64,000 nt of DNA from Cohnella endophytica (GCF_003628305.1 NZ_RBZM01000003.1:1-64000), one strand, 5' to 3'; counted from the stretch's first letter, positions 26,000 to 35,124 are shown. Numbers and translations: made by a program. The notes: generated by a model from the sequence alone, not told the origin.

Positions 26000-27508
26000 G
26001 TGGAAGAGAAAAAAAATAACAAGGCGCTCGTGCTGACCGGCTTACTGATCGGCCTCATCTTCGCGGAGCTCGACGAGACGGTCGTCTCGACGGCGATGCC
26101 GACGATTATCCGCGAGTTGCACGGATTGTCTTTGTATGGATGGGTAGCGGGCGTATATATGCTTGCCATCACGATGTTCATGCCGATATTGGGAAAACTC
26201 GCGGATCTGTACGGACGCAAACGGATTTACTTAAGCTGCATCGCTTTGTTTATCGGGGGTTCGATCGTTTGCGGTCTCGCGCCGTCCATGACGTGGTTGC
26301 TGATCGGACGCGGCATTCAAGGCATCGGAGCCGGCGGATTGATGCCGCTAGCGCTCGTTATCATCGGAGATACGTATCCCCTGGAGCAACGGGCGAAGAT
26401 ACAAAGCCTGTTCGGTCCGTTGATGATCATTCCGCAATTGCTGGGACCGACCGTCGGCGGCCAAATCGTCGGCAGCATAAACTGGCATTGGGTGTTTCTT
26501 ATCAACATTCCGGTCGGCCTCGTGGCAGCGGCGGTTATATCTAAGGGCATGCATGAGAAAAGAGGAGAAGAGAAGCGTTCGATCGACTGGGCCGGCGCAA
26601 TAACGCTCGTGCTGGGTCTTCTATCGCTTCTGATGGCTCCCGTGCTCATCGACAACAAAGGGTACAGCTGGTCTTCTCCGACAATCATCGGATTGTTGGC
26701 AATCGCGGCTTTGCTGTTCGCGCTTCTGATCTATATCGAGAAGAAGGCGAAGGAACCGATAATCCCCCTTCATCTATTCCGTAACCGCAACGTTGTCGTT
26801 TTGTCCATGATCGTGTTCATTTTAATGCTCGGCATAATGGGCGGCATCGCGACATTCCCGTTTTTCGCGCAGAACGTCATGGGATTAACGCCGACCGCGT
26901 CCGGATACTTGATGATGGCGTTTATGGCGGGAGCGATACCTTCAAGCATCATTAATGGGTTCTTGATCACGCGCGTCGCTTACCGCAATTTGTTCATCGT
27001 CTGCTTCATGCTTCCGATCGTCGGTTTCTATCTGCTTTCGCAAGTCGGCGTCGATACGACAGTCCTCTACATCGTCGTCACCTTCTTTATTCTCGGCCTC
27101 GGCATCGGAGCCTTGTTCGGCGGAGATAACCTGATCGTGCAAGAGTCCGTCGAGAAGGAGAACAGCGGCATCGCCCTCGGAACGGTGCAGTTATTCCAGG
27201 CATTGGGAGCGACGATCGGACTGAGCGTGTTCGGCAGCCTGCTGTCGCAGAAAATTACGGGAGGCATCGCGGGCATCGCGGATCGCTTACCCGAAGGGAC
27301 TGCGGAAAATATCACGACGGGCGGTATCCCGAGCGGATTGGCCGCGGATCTGGTGGATCGGATCAAGCTCGCGTTCGCGGACGCGTTCCAGCACATTTTC
27401 TCGATTTCGATTTTCTTCGTCATAGCCGCGTTTATCATTTGCTGGTTCTTGAAAAAGGAAGTGCTCACCAAGCGGGAAGCGGAAGCGGGCGCCGGGTTGT
27501 CTCATTAA
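26000..27508 (+). CDS. MFS drug exporter, EmrB/QacA (DHA2) family, 2
   Basis: Exporter of 502 residues with 14 membrane segments: FAELDETVVSTAM in segment 1, GKLADLYGRKR as motif A, IPQLLGPTVGGQI as motif C. GTG at 26000 is favoured (GGTAGGTG upstream; gives the usual short N-terminus); the frame is open back to TTG at 25928. Moderately diverged from the preceding paralogue. Followed by a perfect terminator. Confidence 0.88.
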   Translation: MEEKKNNKALVLTGLLIGLIFAELDETVVSTAMPTIIRELHGLSLYGWVAGVYMLAITMFMPILGKLADLYGRKRIYLSCIALFIGGSIVCGLAPSMTWLLIGRGIQGIGAGGLMPLALVIIGDTYPLEQRAKIQSLFGPLMIIPQLLGPTVGGQIVGSINWHWVFLINIPVGLVAAAVISKGMHEKRGEEKRSIDWAGAITLVLGLLSLLMAPVLIDNKGYSWSSPTIIGLLAIAALLFALLIYIEKKAKEPIIPLHLFRNRNVVVLSMIVFILMLGIMGGIATFPFFAQNVMGLTPTASGYLMMAFMAGAIPSSIINGFLITRVAYRNLFIVCFMLPIVGFYLLSQVGVDTTVLYIVVTFFILGLGIGALFGGDNLIVQESVEKENSGIALGTVQLFQALGATIGLSVFGSLLSQKITGGIAGIADRLPEGTAENITTGGIPSGLAADLVDRIKLAFADAFQHIFSISIFFVIAAFIICWFLKKEVLTKREAEAGAGLSH

Positions 27509-27525
27509 TGCCGGGCTGGTTAAGG

Positions 27526-27561
27526 CTTGCGGGCTCTTCGGAGCCTGCAGGTCTTTTTTTG
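27526..27561 (+). terminator. terminator after the exporter pair
   Basis: An 11-bp stem closed by a TTCG tetraloop, then TCTTTTTTT. Confidence 0.93.
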
Positions 27562-27597
27562 TTTTTGAAAGAACTCAAAAAAAATTAATTAGAACCC

Positions 27598-27623
27598 GAT
27601 AATCTCATTAGATTGAGATTATC
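27598..27623. promoter_or_regulatory. 26-base palindrome in front of the S-layer gene
   Basis: GATAATCTCA and TGAGATTATC are perfect 10-bp arms with a six-base spacer, ending 10 bases before AGGAGGT. It is either an operator or a 5' hairpin that stabilises the message of a surface protein. A-rich sequence (27570-27590) precedes it. Confidence 0.6.
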
Positions 27624-27647
27624 ATTTGTTTCTAGGAGGTAAAGACA

Positions 27648-29114
27648 TTGGGTATGAAGCGTAAGTGGTTGGCCGGCTTAACGGCCGGGGGGATACTATT
27701 TGGCGCTGGGGCGGCGACGGTATCGGCGAAAACGTCGACGGATTTCACTGATTTGAAGGATTTGGACGCGGCGACGAAAGCGAAGTTCGACGCGATGCTT
27801 CAAGCGGGGATATTCGACGGAGTAGGGGATTCAAGCTTCGGACTGAAGGATGAAATGAACCGGGCTCAATTCGCGAAAGTGGCAGCACTGATCATGGGGC
27901 TCGATGTGAATAAGGATGTCAAGACGTCTTCCTTTTCCGACGTGAAAGCCGACGAAAGTAACGGTTGGGCGCTTCCGTATATCGAGGCTGCGAAAAAAGC
28001 AGGCCTCATGGAGGGCGACGGGAGCGGATCGTTTAAACCTTCGGACCAAGTGACGAAAGAGCAGTTAGCGACGTTGCTCGTGCGGACTCTGGGAAAAGAG
28101 GGCGAGGCGAAGTCGAAGACGGGAACCGACCCTTCGGTTTCAGACTGGGCGCAAGGTTACGTGAATCTAGCTTTGGAATTGAAGCTTTTGCCCAACGGAT
28201 CTGCCGGCCAATTCGGCGGCACGACAAACGCTACGCGGGATTTGCTCTTGACGGGCGCCTACGAGGCGAAGAAAGAAATCTCGGTAGCGCCGGAGATGAA
28301 GGGCATCGCGGTGGACGGCAATAAAGAGCTGAAGCTGGCCCTTACGGACGCGATCGATCCGAAATCGGTCAAGCTATCGAACGTCAAGATCAACGGTATT
28401 ACGCTGGACGATACGCTGGACAGCTTTGAGGTATCGGAGGACGGTAAAACGATCACGATCAAGTTCCGTCCAAATTTCAATTGGGGCTACGGCAGTAACC
28501 CTACCATCACAGTGACGGGCTTGACCTCGCTGTTTGGCAAATCGGTTCCGGAGACTCCGGCGACGCCGCCGGTCATCACGGTGACGAATCCTCCGGCTCC
28601 TCCTGCGTCGACTTATACGCCTCCGAGTAATCCGGCTCCGACGTTGAGTGTGTCTACGGTGGCCGAAGATCAAACCTATGTGAATTTCACTGTCGAAACT
28701 GTAGGGGCAAGCAAGTTGTACTACATGGTTTCGGAGAGTCTTAATTTGAATCCCAGACCAGAGATTTTGAAAGAGGACGCGATGTTTTCCAACCCTCTTC
28801 CTTTAACCGGATTCCAATACGTCTCATCCGGTATTCCTACTTCGTTTACTGTAACGGGACTAACTCCAAGTAAAGAGTACATGCTCTACATAGTAGCCGA
28901 AGGAGCTTCCGGGTTTTCAAGCGTCGTCAAGAAAGAGTTCTCTACGTTGGGAACAGATCCAGGAACTTATCCAGGTCCAGGTCCAGGTCCAGGTCCAGGT
29001 CCAGGTCCAGGTCCAGGTCCAGGTCCAGGTCCAGAAACAGATCCGGGTCCAGGTTCAGGTCCGGGCGGTCCGGGCCCGGGCCCGGAAACAAATCCACCTG
29101 AAGAATTACCTTAA
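27648..29114 (+). CDS. S-layer-homology surface protein with Gly-Pro-rich tail
   Basis: Secreted protein of 488 residues. Signal peptide (MGMKRKWLAGLTAGG, hydrophobic to about 26, cleavage near VSAK). Two clear SLH domains (about 35-85 and 95-150) and a weaker third (about 160-205) should bind pyruvylated wall polysaccharide. A Big/fibronectin-like part follows (about 220-295), a Pro-rich linker, a second beta-rich domain (about 330-430), then a run of Pro-Gly dipeptides encoded by a hexanucleotide repeat. There is no LPXTG motif. TTG start with AGGAGGT seven bases upstream; an ATG two codons later is an alternative. Confidence 0.85.
   Translation: MGMKRKWLAGLTAGGILFGAGAATVSAKTSTDFTDLKDLDAATKAKFDAMLQAGIFDGVGDSSFGLKDEMNRAQFAKVAALIMGLDVNKDVKTSSFSDVKADESNGWALPYIEAAKKAGLMEGDGSGSFKPSDQVTKEQLATLLVRTLGKEGEAKSKTGTDPSVSDWAQGYVNLALELKLLPNGSAGQFGGTTNATRDLLLTGAYEAKKEISVAPEMKGIAVDGNKELKLALTDAIDPKSVKLSNVKINGITLDDTLDSFEVSEDGKTITIKFRPNFNWGYGSNPTITVTGLTSLFGKSVPETPATPPVITVTNPPAPPASTYTPPSNPAPTLSVSTVAEDQTYVNFTVETVGASKLYYMVSESLNLNPRPEILKEDAMFSNPLPLTGFQYVSSGIPTSFTVTGLTPSKEYMLYIVAEGASGFSSVVKKEFSTLGTDPGTYPGPGPGPGPGPGPGPGPGPGPETDPGPGSGPGGPGPGPETNPPEELP
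28971..29034 (+). repeat. hexanucleotide repeat (CCAGGT)n encoding Pro-Gly
   Basis: About 10.7 uninterrupted copies of CCAGGT with no base changes, in frame, encoding alternating Pro and Gly. Units of six preserve the frame, so slippage would change the tail length only. Degenerate continuation to about 29090 (GGTCCGGGC variants). Confidence 0.95.
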
Positions 29115-29132
29115 TAAAGTTGCGAATAAGCG

Positions 29133-29167
29133 AGCTCCGCGTTCCGAAAGGAAACGCGGAGCTTTTT
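29133..29167 (+). terminator. terminator after the S-layer-homology gene
   Basis: AGCTCCGCGTTCC-GAAA-GGAAACGCGGAGCT with a GAAA loop, then TTTTT. Confidence 0.92.
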
Positions 29168-29176
29168 CGTATATTA

Positions 29177-29185
29177 TGCTATAAT
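29177..29185 (+). promoter_or_regulatory. extended -10 promoter of prfC
   Basis: TGC-TATAAT, a perfect -10 box with the TGn extension; no -35 box is recognisable in the terminator just upstream. Confidence 0.6.
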
Positions 29186-29225
29186 GGAGTCTGTTATTTT
29201 AATGTGAAGGGAACTTCGAACACGG

Positions 29226-30812
29226 ATGAGCCAAAAAGCAACGGATGAACTACGGCATGAGGTCGAGAAGCGCCGTACTTTCGCTATAATTTCCCACCCC
29301 GATGCGGGGAAAACGACATTGACGGAGAAGCTGCTCCTTTATGGAGGCGCGATCCATATCGCCGGGTCGGTCAAAGCGCGCAAAGCGGCGCGCCATGCGA
29401 CGAGCGACTGGATGGAGATCGAGAAGCAACGGGGAATCTCGGTTACTTCCTCGGTTATGCAGTTCCAATACGAAGGCAAGCAAGTTAACATTCTGGATAC
29501 TCCCGGTCACCAAGACTTCTCCGAAGATACGTACCGGACGCTTACCGCGGCGGATAGCGCGGTCATGCTCATCGACGTCGCCAAAGGCGTCGAGGCCCAG
29601 ACGATCAAGCTTTTCCAAGTATGCAGCAAGCGTGGCATTCCGATTTTTACTTTTATTAACAAGCTGGACCGCGAAGGGCAAAACCCGTTCGAATTGCTAG
29701 AGGAAATCGAACGCGTGCTCGGCATCCGCTCGGTGCCGATGAACTGGCCGATCGGCATGGGACGCGAGCTGTGCGGAGTGTACGACCGGATGAAAAACCA
29801 AGTCGAGCTGTTCCAAGGGAAAGACCATAGCTCGATCGAGGTTCGCAAGACGGAGGATTACCATGATCCCGTCATCCGCGAGATGGCCGGCGATTATTTG
29901 GCGGACCAACTGGCGCAAGATTTGGAGCTGCTCGATGTCGCAGGCGATTCCTTCGACTACGAGAAAGTCCGCACGGGACAACTGACGCCGGTATTTTTCG
30001 GAAGCGCGGTGAACAACTTCGGCGTGCAAACGTTCCTCGAGAATTTCCTGGAACTAGCGCCGCAACCGACGGAACGCAAATCGACGGACGGCATGGTCGA
30101 TCCAACCGACGAGAAGTTCTCGGGTTACGTATTCAAAATCCAAGCGAACATGAATCCCGCTCACCGCGATCGCATCGCGTTTCTGCGGATTTGCTCCGGC
30201 AAATTCCAACGGGGAATGAGCGTAAAGCACGTGCGCGTGGGTAAAGATATCAAGCTGTCGCAACCGCAACAATTCCTTGCGCAGGACCGGGATATCGTCG
30301 AGACGGCATACCCGGGCGACATTATCGGGTTGTTCGATCCGGGTATTTTCCGCATCGGGGATAGCTTGAGCGAAGGCAAGGAAGTCGTGTTCGACGAGCT
30401 GCCGACGTTCTCTCCGGAGATTTTCTCCAAGGTGTCGATCAAGAACGCGCTGAAGCAGAAGCAGTATTTGAAAGGTCTTGACCAGCTCACCGAAGAGGGT
30501 ATGGTTCAGGTGTTCCGTTCGGTCGGAGCATTCGAGGACACCTATCTCGGCGTCGTCGGCCAATTGCAATTCGAGGTGTTCGAGTATCGGATGAAGAACG
30601 AGTACGGCGTCGATATTCAATTGTTCCGCACGCAGTTCCAGTTCGCGCGGTGGATCGTCGGAGGTAAAGTAGACCCGACCAAATTCCGTATCAATTCGAT
30701 TCTCGTCAAGGACAAGAACGACGTAGACGTCGCGCTGTTCGAGAACGAATACGCGATGAGAACCGCGATGGAGCGGATGCCGGACTTGGAGTTCCTCGAA
30801 GTCGCGCCTTAA
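29226..30812 (+). CDS. prfC: peptide chain release factor 3
   Basis: Translational GTPase of 528 residues that removes RF1/RF2 from the ribosome after termination. G1 SHPDAGKTT at residues 23-31, DTPGH and NKLD follow; the RF3 C-terminal domain includes FRSVGAFEDTYLGVVGQLQFEVFEYR. Length matches Gram-positive and proteobacterial RF3. Single-gene transcription unit between two terminators. Confidence 0.96.
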   Translation: MSQKATDELRHEVEKRRTFAIISHPDAGKTTLTEKLLLYGGAIHIAGSVKARKAARHATSDWMEIEKQRGISVTSSVMQFQYEGKQVNILDTPGHQDFSEDTYRTLTAADSAVMLIDVAKGVEAQTIKLFQVCSKRGIPIFTFINKLDREGQNPFELLEEIERVLGIRSVPMNWPIGMGRELCGVYDRMKNQVELFQGKDHSSIEVRKTEDYHDPVIREMAGDYLADQLAQDLELLDVAGDSFDYEKVRTGQLTPVFFGSAVNNFGVQTFLENFLELAPQPTERKSTDGMVDPTDEKFSGYVFKIQANMNPAHRDRIAFLRICSGKFQRGMSVKHVRVGKDIKLSQPQQFLAQDRDIVETAYPGDIIGLFDPGIFRIGDSLSEGKEVVFDELPTFSPEIFSKVSIKNALKQKQYLKGLDQLTEEGMVQVFRSVGAFEDTYLGVVGQLQFEVFEYRMKNEYGVDIQLFRTQFQFARWIVGGKVDPTKFRINSILVKDKNDVDVALFENEYAMRTAMERMPDLEFLEVAP

Positions 30813-30827
30813 GTTACAACGTTAAGC

Positions 30828-30869
30828 AAGGAGTTCGTTGCCAGGGAAGTTGGCGGCGGGCTCCTTTTT
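30828..30869 (+). terminator. terminator of prfC
   Basis: AAGGAG ... CTCCTT outer stem with inner CG and GCC/GGC pairs, then TTTTT. Confidence 0.75.
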
Positions 30870-30930
30870 GCGTTCGCGAGAATATACTGGGTAAACGATC
30901 GATGCCGCAGGGAGACAGGGGAGTGCAATC

Positions 30931-31845
30931 ATGATCGCCCGGGATTTCTTTCTGTTCTTATCCAAGAATGCGTTAGCGAATCGGACGGCGAGAAAATGGG
31001 GCTTGCGCTTCGGCGCGAACCGATTCGTGGCCGGAGAAACGCTGCAGACGGCGATTCAAACCGTTCGCGAGCTTAATTCCGATGGAATCGAGGCAACGCT
31101 CGACCATCTTGGGGAATTCGTATCGAGTCCCGAAGAAGCGAATGCAATGATGGAATATTGCTTGCGCACGCTAGATGCAATCCAAGATTCCGGAGTTCGC
31201 TCTAATCTTAGCTTAAAGTTGACTCAGCTTGGCCTCGATATTTCCGCGGACCTATGCCTCTCGAATATGAAACGAATTCTGGACCGGGCGCGGCAATACG
31301 GAAATTTCGTGCGCATCGACATGGAGGATTACGCCCGGAACGAGAGGACGCTCGAAATGTTCGAACAGCTTCGGGGGACTTACGTAGCTACGGTCGGCGT
31401 CGTCATTCAAGCTTACTTGCGCAAATCGATTGGCGATATCGAGCGCTTGGCTTCGTTGAAGCCGAATCTTCGTCTTGTTAAGGGAGCTTATAAGGAGCCG
31501 CAGGAGGTCGCTTATCCGTTAAAAAGCGACGTCGACAGCAACTTCATCCGGCTGATCGAAAGTCATTTACTGCATGGAAATTTCGCGGCGGTAGCCACGC
31601 ATGACGAAAAGATCATCGGGCATGTGAAGAGTTTCGCGGCTGAAAGGGGTATTCCACCGTCCCGATTCGAATTCCAAATGCTGTACGGCATTCGAAGTTA
31701 TCGGCAAAAGGAGCTTGCGCGGGAAGGTTACGCGGTCAGGGTCTATGTTCCGTTCGGCACGGATTGGTACGGTTATTTCATGCGAAGACTCGCGGAAAGG
31801 CCGGCTAACGTTTGGTTCGTCGTCCGGTCGATGTTCAGGCGATAA
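30931..31845 (+). CDS. proline dehydrogenase
   Basis: FAD-dependent proline dehydrogenase (PutB/FadM-type, monofunctional), 304 residues. Oxidises proline to pyrroline-5-carboxylate at the membrane. Motifs include LSLKLTQLGLD, VRIDMEDY, LRLVKGAYKEP and the C-terminal EFQMLYGIR with RVYVPFGTDWYGY, which bind FAD and substrate. RBS AGGGGAG. The next gene, 34 bases on, does the second step. Confidence 0.95.
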   Translation: MIARDFFLFLSKNALANRTARKWGLRFGANRFVAGETLQTAIQTVRELNSDGIEATLDHLGEFVSSPEEANAMMEYCLRTLDAIQDSGVRSNLSLKLTQLGLDISADLCLSNMKRILDRARQYGNFVRIDMEDYARNERTLEMFEQLRGTYVATVGVVIQAYLRKSIGDIERLASLKPNLRLVKGAYKEPQEVAYPLKSDVDSNFIRLIESHLLHGNFAAVATHDEKIIGHVKSFAAERGIPPSRFEFQMLYGIRSYRQKELAREGYAVRVYVPFGTDWYGYFMRRLAERPANVWFVVRSMFRR

Positions 31846-31879
31846 TAGTGACCTTATTCCAGGAAGGAGATGAGTTGCC

Positions 31880-33463
31880 ATGACCTTATCGAAGGTTACA
31901 CTAGAAGGATTGCCGGTTTATCGGAACGAGCCGTTCACGGATTTCGCGATTGCCGATAACAGGAAAGCGATGGTCGACGCGATTGCCGCGGTCAAAGCCG
32001 AGTTTGGCCGAACCTATCCGCTTACGATAGGCGGCAACAAAGTTTATACCGCAGAGACGATTCGTTCGGTTAATCCCGGCAACGTGGACGAAACCGTCGG
32101 TTATGCATGCAAAGCCTCGAAGGCCCACGCGGAGGAAGCGATGGGAGCGGCGCTAACGGCGTTCGAGACATGGAAGCGGGCGGGCGCGGCGGAGCGGTCT
32201 TCGTATCTATTACGCGCCGCCAAGCTGATGCGCGAGAGGAAGCATGGCTTCTCCGCGACGATGATTCTCGAATCGGGGAAAAACTGGGTAGAAGCCGACG
32301 TCGATACGGCCGAAGCGATCGATTTCTTGGAGTTCTACGCGCGCGAGGCGATTCGCTTGTCCGAGACGAACGAACATCGTCCTCTGGTCGCAATTCCGGG
32401 AGAAGCCAACCGGGTCGAATATATTCCGCTCGGCGTCGGCATCGTAATCCCGCCTTGGAATTTCCCGCTGGCGATATGCGTGGGAATGACTGCCGCCGCG
32501 ATCGTTAGCGGGAACACGGTCGTGCTTAAGCCCTCATCCCTCACGCCGGTCATCGCGCATCGCTTCTTCGCGCTTATGGAAGAGGTAGGCCTTCCTGCTG
32601 GCGTCATCAACTATTTGCCGGGAAGCGGGGCCGAGGTCGGAGACTACCTGACGAAACATCCGCAAACCAGGTTCATCAGCTTTACCGGCTCTAAGGAGGT
32701 CGGACTCCGCATTAACCGGCTGGCGGCGGAGACGAGCGATGGCCAGATCTGGATCAAACGGGTCATCGCCGAGATGGGGGGCAAAGACGGCATCGTCGTC
32801 GACGAAACCGCCGATCTCGACGCGGCAGCGGCGGCGATCGTCGCCTCGGCTTTCGGATTTCAGGGGCAGAAATGCTCGGCGGGATCGCGAGCGATTATCG
32901 TCGACGACGTGTACGAGGAACTGGTCGGCAAGATCGTCGCGCGAACCCGCGAGTTGGAGGTAGGCTTGCCGGAGTTGGATTTCCCGAGCGGTCCCGTCTC
33001 CGACCCGTTAGCTTTCGATAAGATCATGGAATACATCGATATCGGAAGAGGCGAAGGCAATCTGTTGGTGGGGGGGCATAAAGCCGAGGGCAACGGATAT
33101 TACATTCAGCCGACCGTGTTCTCGGAAGTGTCACCTAAAGCCCGCATTATGCAGGAGGAAATTTTCGGGCCGGTGCTGGCCATCTCGAGGGCGAAAGATT
33201 ACAAGGAAGCGATCTCGATCTACAACGACACCGAATTCGGTCTTACCGGATCGTATTATTCCCAAGACGAGGGACGCATCGCTTACGCAACGCAAGAGAT
33301 GCATTGCGGGAATTTGTACGTGAACCGCAAATGCACCGGCGCACTCGTCGGCGTTCACCCTTTCGGCGGATTCAATATGTCGGGGACCGATTCCAAAGCG
33401 GGCGGATACGACTACTTGTTGCTCTTCACGCAGGCGAAACTCGTTTCCCGCAAACTCAAGTAA
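31880..33463 (+). CDS. pruA: L-glutamate gamma-semialdehyde dehydrogenase
   Basis: Aldehyde dehydrogenase (RocA/PutC type, 527 residues) that oxidises glutamate semialdehyde to glutamate with NAD. Catalytic Cys332 (GQKCSAGSR) and Glu298 (VIAEMGGKDG); FTGSKEVG in the NAD site. ATG with AAGGAGATG upstream. Forms a proline catabolism operon with the gene before it, closed by a terminator. Confidence 0.95.
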   Translation: MTLSKVTLEGLPVYRNEPFTDFAIADNRKAMVDAIAAVKAEFGRTYPLTIGGNKVYTAETIRSVNPGNVDETVGYACKASKAHAEEAMGAALTAFETWKRAGAAERSSYLLRAAKLMRERKHGFSATMILESGKNWVEADVDTAEAIDFLEFYAREAIRLSETNEHRPLVAIPGEANRVEYIPLGVGIVIPPWNFPLAICVGMTAAAIVSGNTVVLKPSSLTPVIAHRFFALMEEVGLPAGVINYLPGSGAEVGDYLTKHPQTRFISFTGSKEVGLRINRLAAETSDGQIWIKRVIAEMGGKDGIVVDETADLDAAAAAIVASAFGFQGQKCSAGSRAIIVDDVYEELVGKIVARTRELEVGLPELDFPSGPVSDPLAFDKIMEYIDIGRGEGNLLVGGHKAEGNGYYIQPTVFSEVSPKARIMQEEIFGPVLAISRAKDYKEAISIYNDTEFGLTGSYYSQDEGRIAYATQEMHCGNLYVNRKCTGALVGVHPFGGFNMSGTDSKAGGYDYLLLFTQAKLVSRKLK

Positions 33464-33482
33464 CTGGGGCTAGCGATTACGG

Positions 33483-33516
33483 CCGGTCTTTTCCGAAAGG
33501 GGGGATCGGTTTTTTG
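33483..33516 (+). terminator. terminator of the proline operon
   Basis: CCGGTCTTTTC pairs with GGGGGATCGG (several G-U pairs) around a GAAA loop, followed by TTTTTT. Confidence 0.75.
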
Positions 33517-33533
33517 TCGGGTAAAGAGTTCGT

Positions 33534-33562
33534 TTGGCGCGGGGAATCCCTTGTTGTAAAAT
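33534..33562 (+). promoter_or_regulatory. promoter of the phnM-like gene
   Basis: TTGGCG, 17-base spacer, TAAAAT, placed 40 bases before the ATG at 33603. It argues against any start further upstream. Confidence 0.6.
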
Positions 33563-33602
33563 AGAGAGACAAACTTTACCGAAGAGGGCGGCGGATACGT
33601 TC

Positions 33603-34772
33603 ATGGGGGACTTTACGACAATAAGAGGCGGATGGATCGTTCTTCCGGATGGCGTCATTAAAGGCGATCTGAGGATAGAGGACGGCCGAATCGCCGGGAT
33701 AGAAGCAACGAACGTTTCCGAACGGAAGCTCTCGGATGATCGGATTATCGACGCGGAGGGCTCGTGGGTGCTGCCGGGACTGATCGATATTCATTGCGAC
33801 GCGATCGAGAAGGAAGTGGAGCCGCGGCCGAATACCCTTTTTCCGTTAGACATGGCATTTCTTCAATTCGAACGCAAGCTGGCCGGGCATGGGATTACGA
33901 CGATGTTGCATTCCTTGTCGCTTGGGGTGGGATTGAGCCTCAGGGGAGAACATCTTGTCTCGCAAATGGTAAGATTAATCGCCGAGCTTCGCGCGGAGAG
34001 GGCGATGATTCGGCATGGCGTCCATCTGCGCTACGAAGTTTCTCACTTGACGGGATTCGATCTCGCGAGAGGCTTGATGGAAGAAGGATTGCTCGATTAT
34101 TTGTCGTTAATGGATCATGCTCCGGGACAAGGCCAATATCATCGTCCGGGGGCGTTCGAGCGGTACGTAATGAAAAATCAAGGCGTCGGATTGGAAGAAG
34201 TAGCCGCGATCGTGGAAGAACTGGAACAACGGCGGAGCCGGGTCGATTGGAGCAAGTTGAAGGATTTAACGGCGGAAGCCCGCGGTCGCGGAATCGCCGT
34301 TGCCTCTCACGACGACGACAGCCGAGAAGCCGTAGATCGATCTTTGGGTTTTTGGGCGACGGTGTCCGAATTTCCCCTTAGCCTTGAAACGGCAAAATAC
34401 GCGCACTCCAAAGGAATGGGCGTATGCGTCGGCGCCCCCAATATCGTACGGGGAGGATCGCACGACGGTAATCTGAAGGCCGTGGACGCGATAAGGGATG
34501 GCGTGGCGGACATCCTATGCTCCGACTACCATCCCGCATCGTTGTTACATTCTATTTTCCTGTTGGAGAACGATGGAATTCCGCTTCACAAGGCGGTGGC
34601 CATGGCCACGATCAACCCCGCGCAAGCGTTGGGACGCTCTTCTGAAGTCGGTTCGATCGTCGTTGGCAAGAAAGCCGATCTCATCGTCGTGCGCAAAGTT
34701 CGCGGCAATCCTCTCGTGAAATATACGCTTGTCGGCGGAACGGTCGTTCACGCGTCTCAAGATTTTATTTGA
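33603..34772 (+). CDS. phnM: PhnM-like amidohydrolase (alpha-D-ribose 1-methylphosphonate 5-triphosphate diphosphatase family)
   Basis: Amidohydrolase of 389 residues closely patterned on PhnM: GLIDIHCDAIEKEVEPRPNT with the H-x-D metal motif, HDDDS and SDYHPASLL at the later metal/catalytic positions. PhnM removes diphosphate during C-P lyase breakdown of phosphonates. No other phn gene is in the window; the gene has its own promoter and converges on sspI, with an eight-base overlap. It may work with C-P lyase genes elsewhere or have another nucleotide-ribose substrate. Confidence 0.85.
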   Translation: MGDFTTIRGGWIVLPDGVIKGDLRIEDGRIAGIEATNVSERKLSDDRIIDAEGSWVLPGLIDIHCDAIEKEVEPRPNTLFPLDMAFLQFERKLAGHGITTMLHSLSLGVGLSLRGEHLVSQMVRLIAELRAERAMIRHGVHLRYEVSHLTGFDLARGLMEEGLLDYLSLMDHAPGQGQYHRPGAFERYVMKNQGVGLEEVAAIVEELEQRRSRVDWSKLKDLTAEARGRGIAVASHDDDSREAVDRSLGFWATVSEFPLSLETAKYAHSKGMGVCVGAPNIVRGGSHDGNLKAVDAIRDGVADILCSDYHPASLLHSIFLLENDGIPLHKAVAMATINPAQALGRSSEVGSIVVGKKADLIVVRKVRGNPLVKYTLVGGTVVHASQDFI

Positions 34773-34986
34773 CCGCGGATTGTTCGCTTAGTTTCTTATG
34801 AAGAACGTTGGCCATCTTCTTGCGAGCGGCGGCGGTGCTGCCCTGCCAGATGATCTCGAATAATACGCCGATGCCCGGCAAGGCCATCTCTTCGCCGCCT
34901 ATCGAGCTTTCGATGACCTCGGCGAGCTCATCTTCGCTGTTGCCCTGCACGCGCTGAACGATTGCTTGCCGTAAATTCAATTCCAC
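34765..34986 (-). CDS. sspI: small acid-soluble spore protein SspI
   Basis: Protein of 73 residues with the SspI pattern (LNLRQAIVQRVQGNSEDEL, ALPGIGVLFEIIWQ, ARKKMANVLHKKL). Minor SASP made in the forespore. Start ATG at 34986 preceded by GAGGAGG. The 3' end overlaps the phnM-like gene. Confidence 0.92.
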   Translation of the reverse strand: MELNLRQAIVQRVQGNSEDELAEVIESSIGGEEMALPGIGVLFEIIWQGSTAAARKKMANVLHKKLSEQSAVK

Positions 34987-35021
34987 GGATGTAGCCTCCT
35001 CTTAAAGGGGAACTTCCCGTG

Positions 35022-35051
35022 TAGATTTCCCTGTCGGCCCAGCGGTTATGC
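35022..35051 (-). promoter_or_regulatory. possible sigma-G promoter of sspI
   Basis: On the minus strand, GCATA (35051-35047), an 18-base spacer and AAATCTA (35028-35022). The -35 fits sigma-G; the -10 departs from CATNNTA at two positions. Confidence 0.4.
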
Positions 35052-35064
35052 CCGTTTGGGATTA

Positions 35065-35073
35065 TGTTATAAT
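35065..35073 (+). promoter_or_regulatory. extended -10 promoter of the ktrA/trkA-like gene
   Basis: TGT-TATAAT, about 50 bases before the GTG start; no clear -35. Confidence 0.55.
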
Positions 35074-35124
35074 TATGACCTTGAGGAATTATTTCGGTCG
35101 ATTATCGTGAGGAGGATGTCCATC

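Noticed and set aside
24338..27508. Horizontal-transfer island for the two exporters
   Set aside because: No tRNA junction, integrase, transposase or visible change in base composition; a plain tandem paralogue pair is sufficient.
28971..29034. CRISPR or minisatellite interpretation of the CCAGGT array
   Set aside because: It has no spacers and lies in frame within a secreted-protein gene, encoding Pro-Gly.
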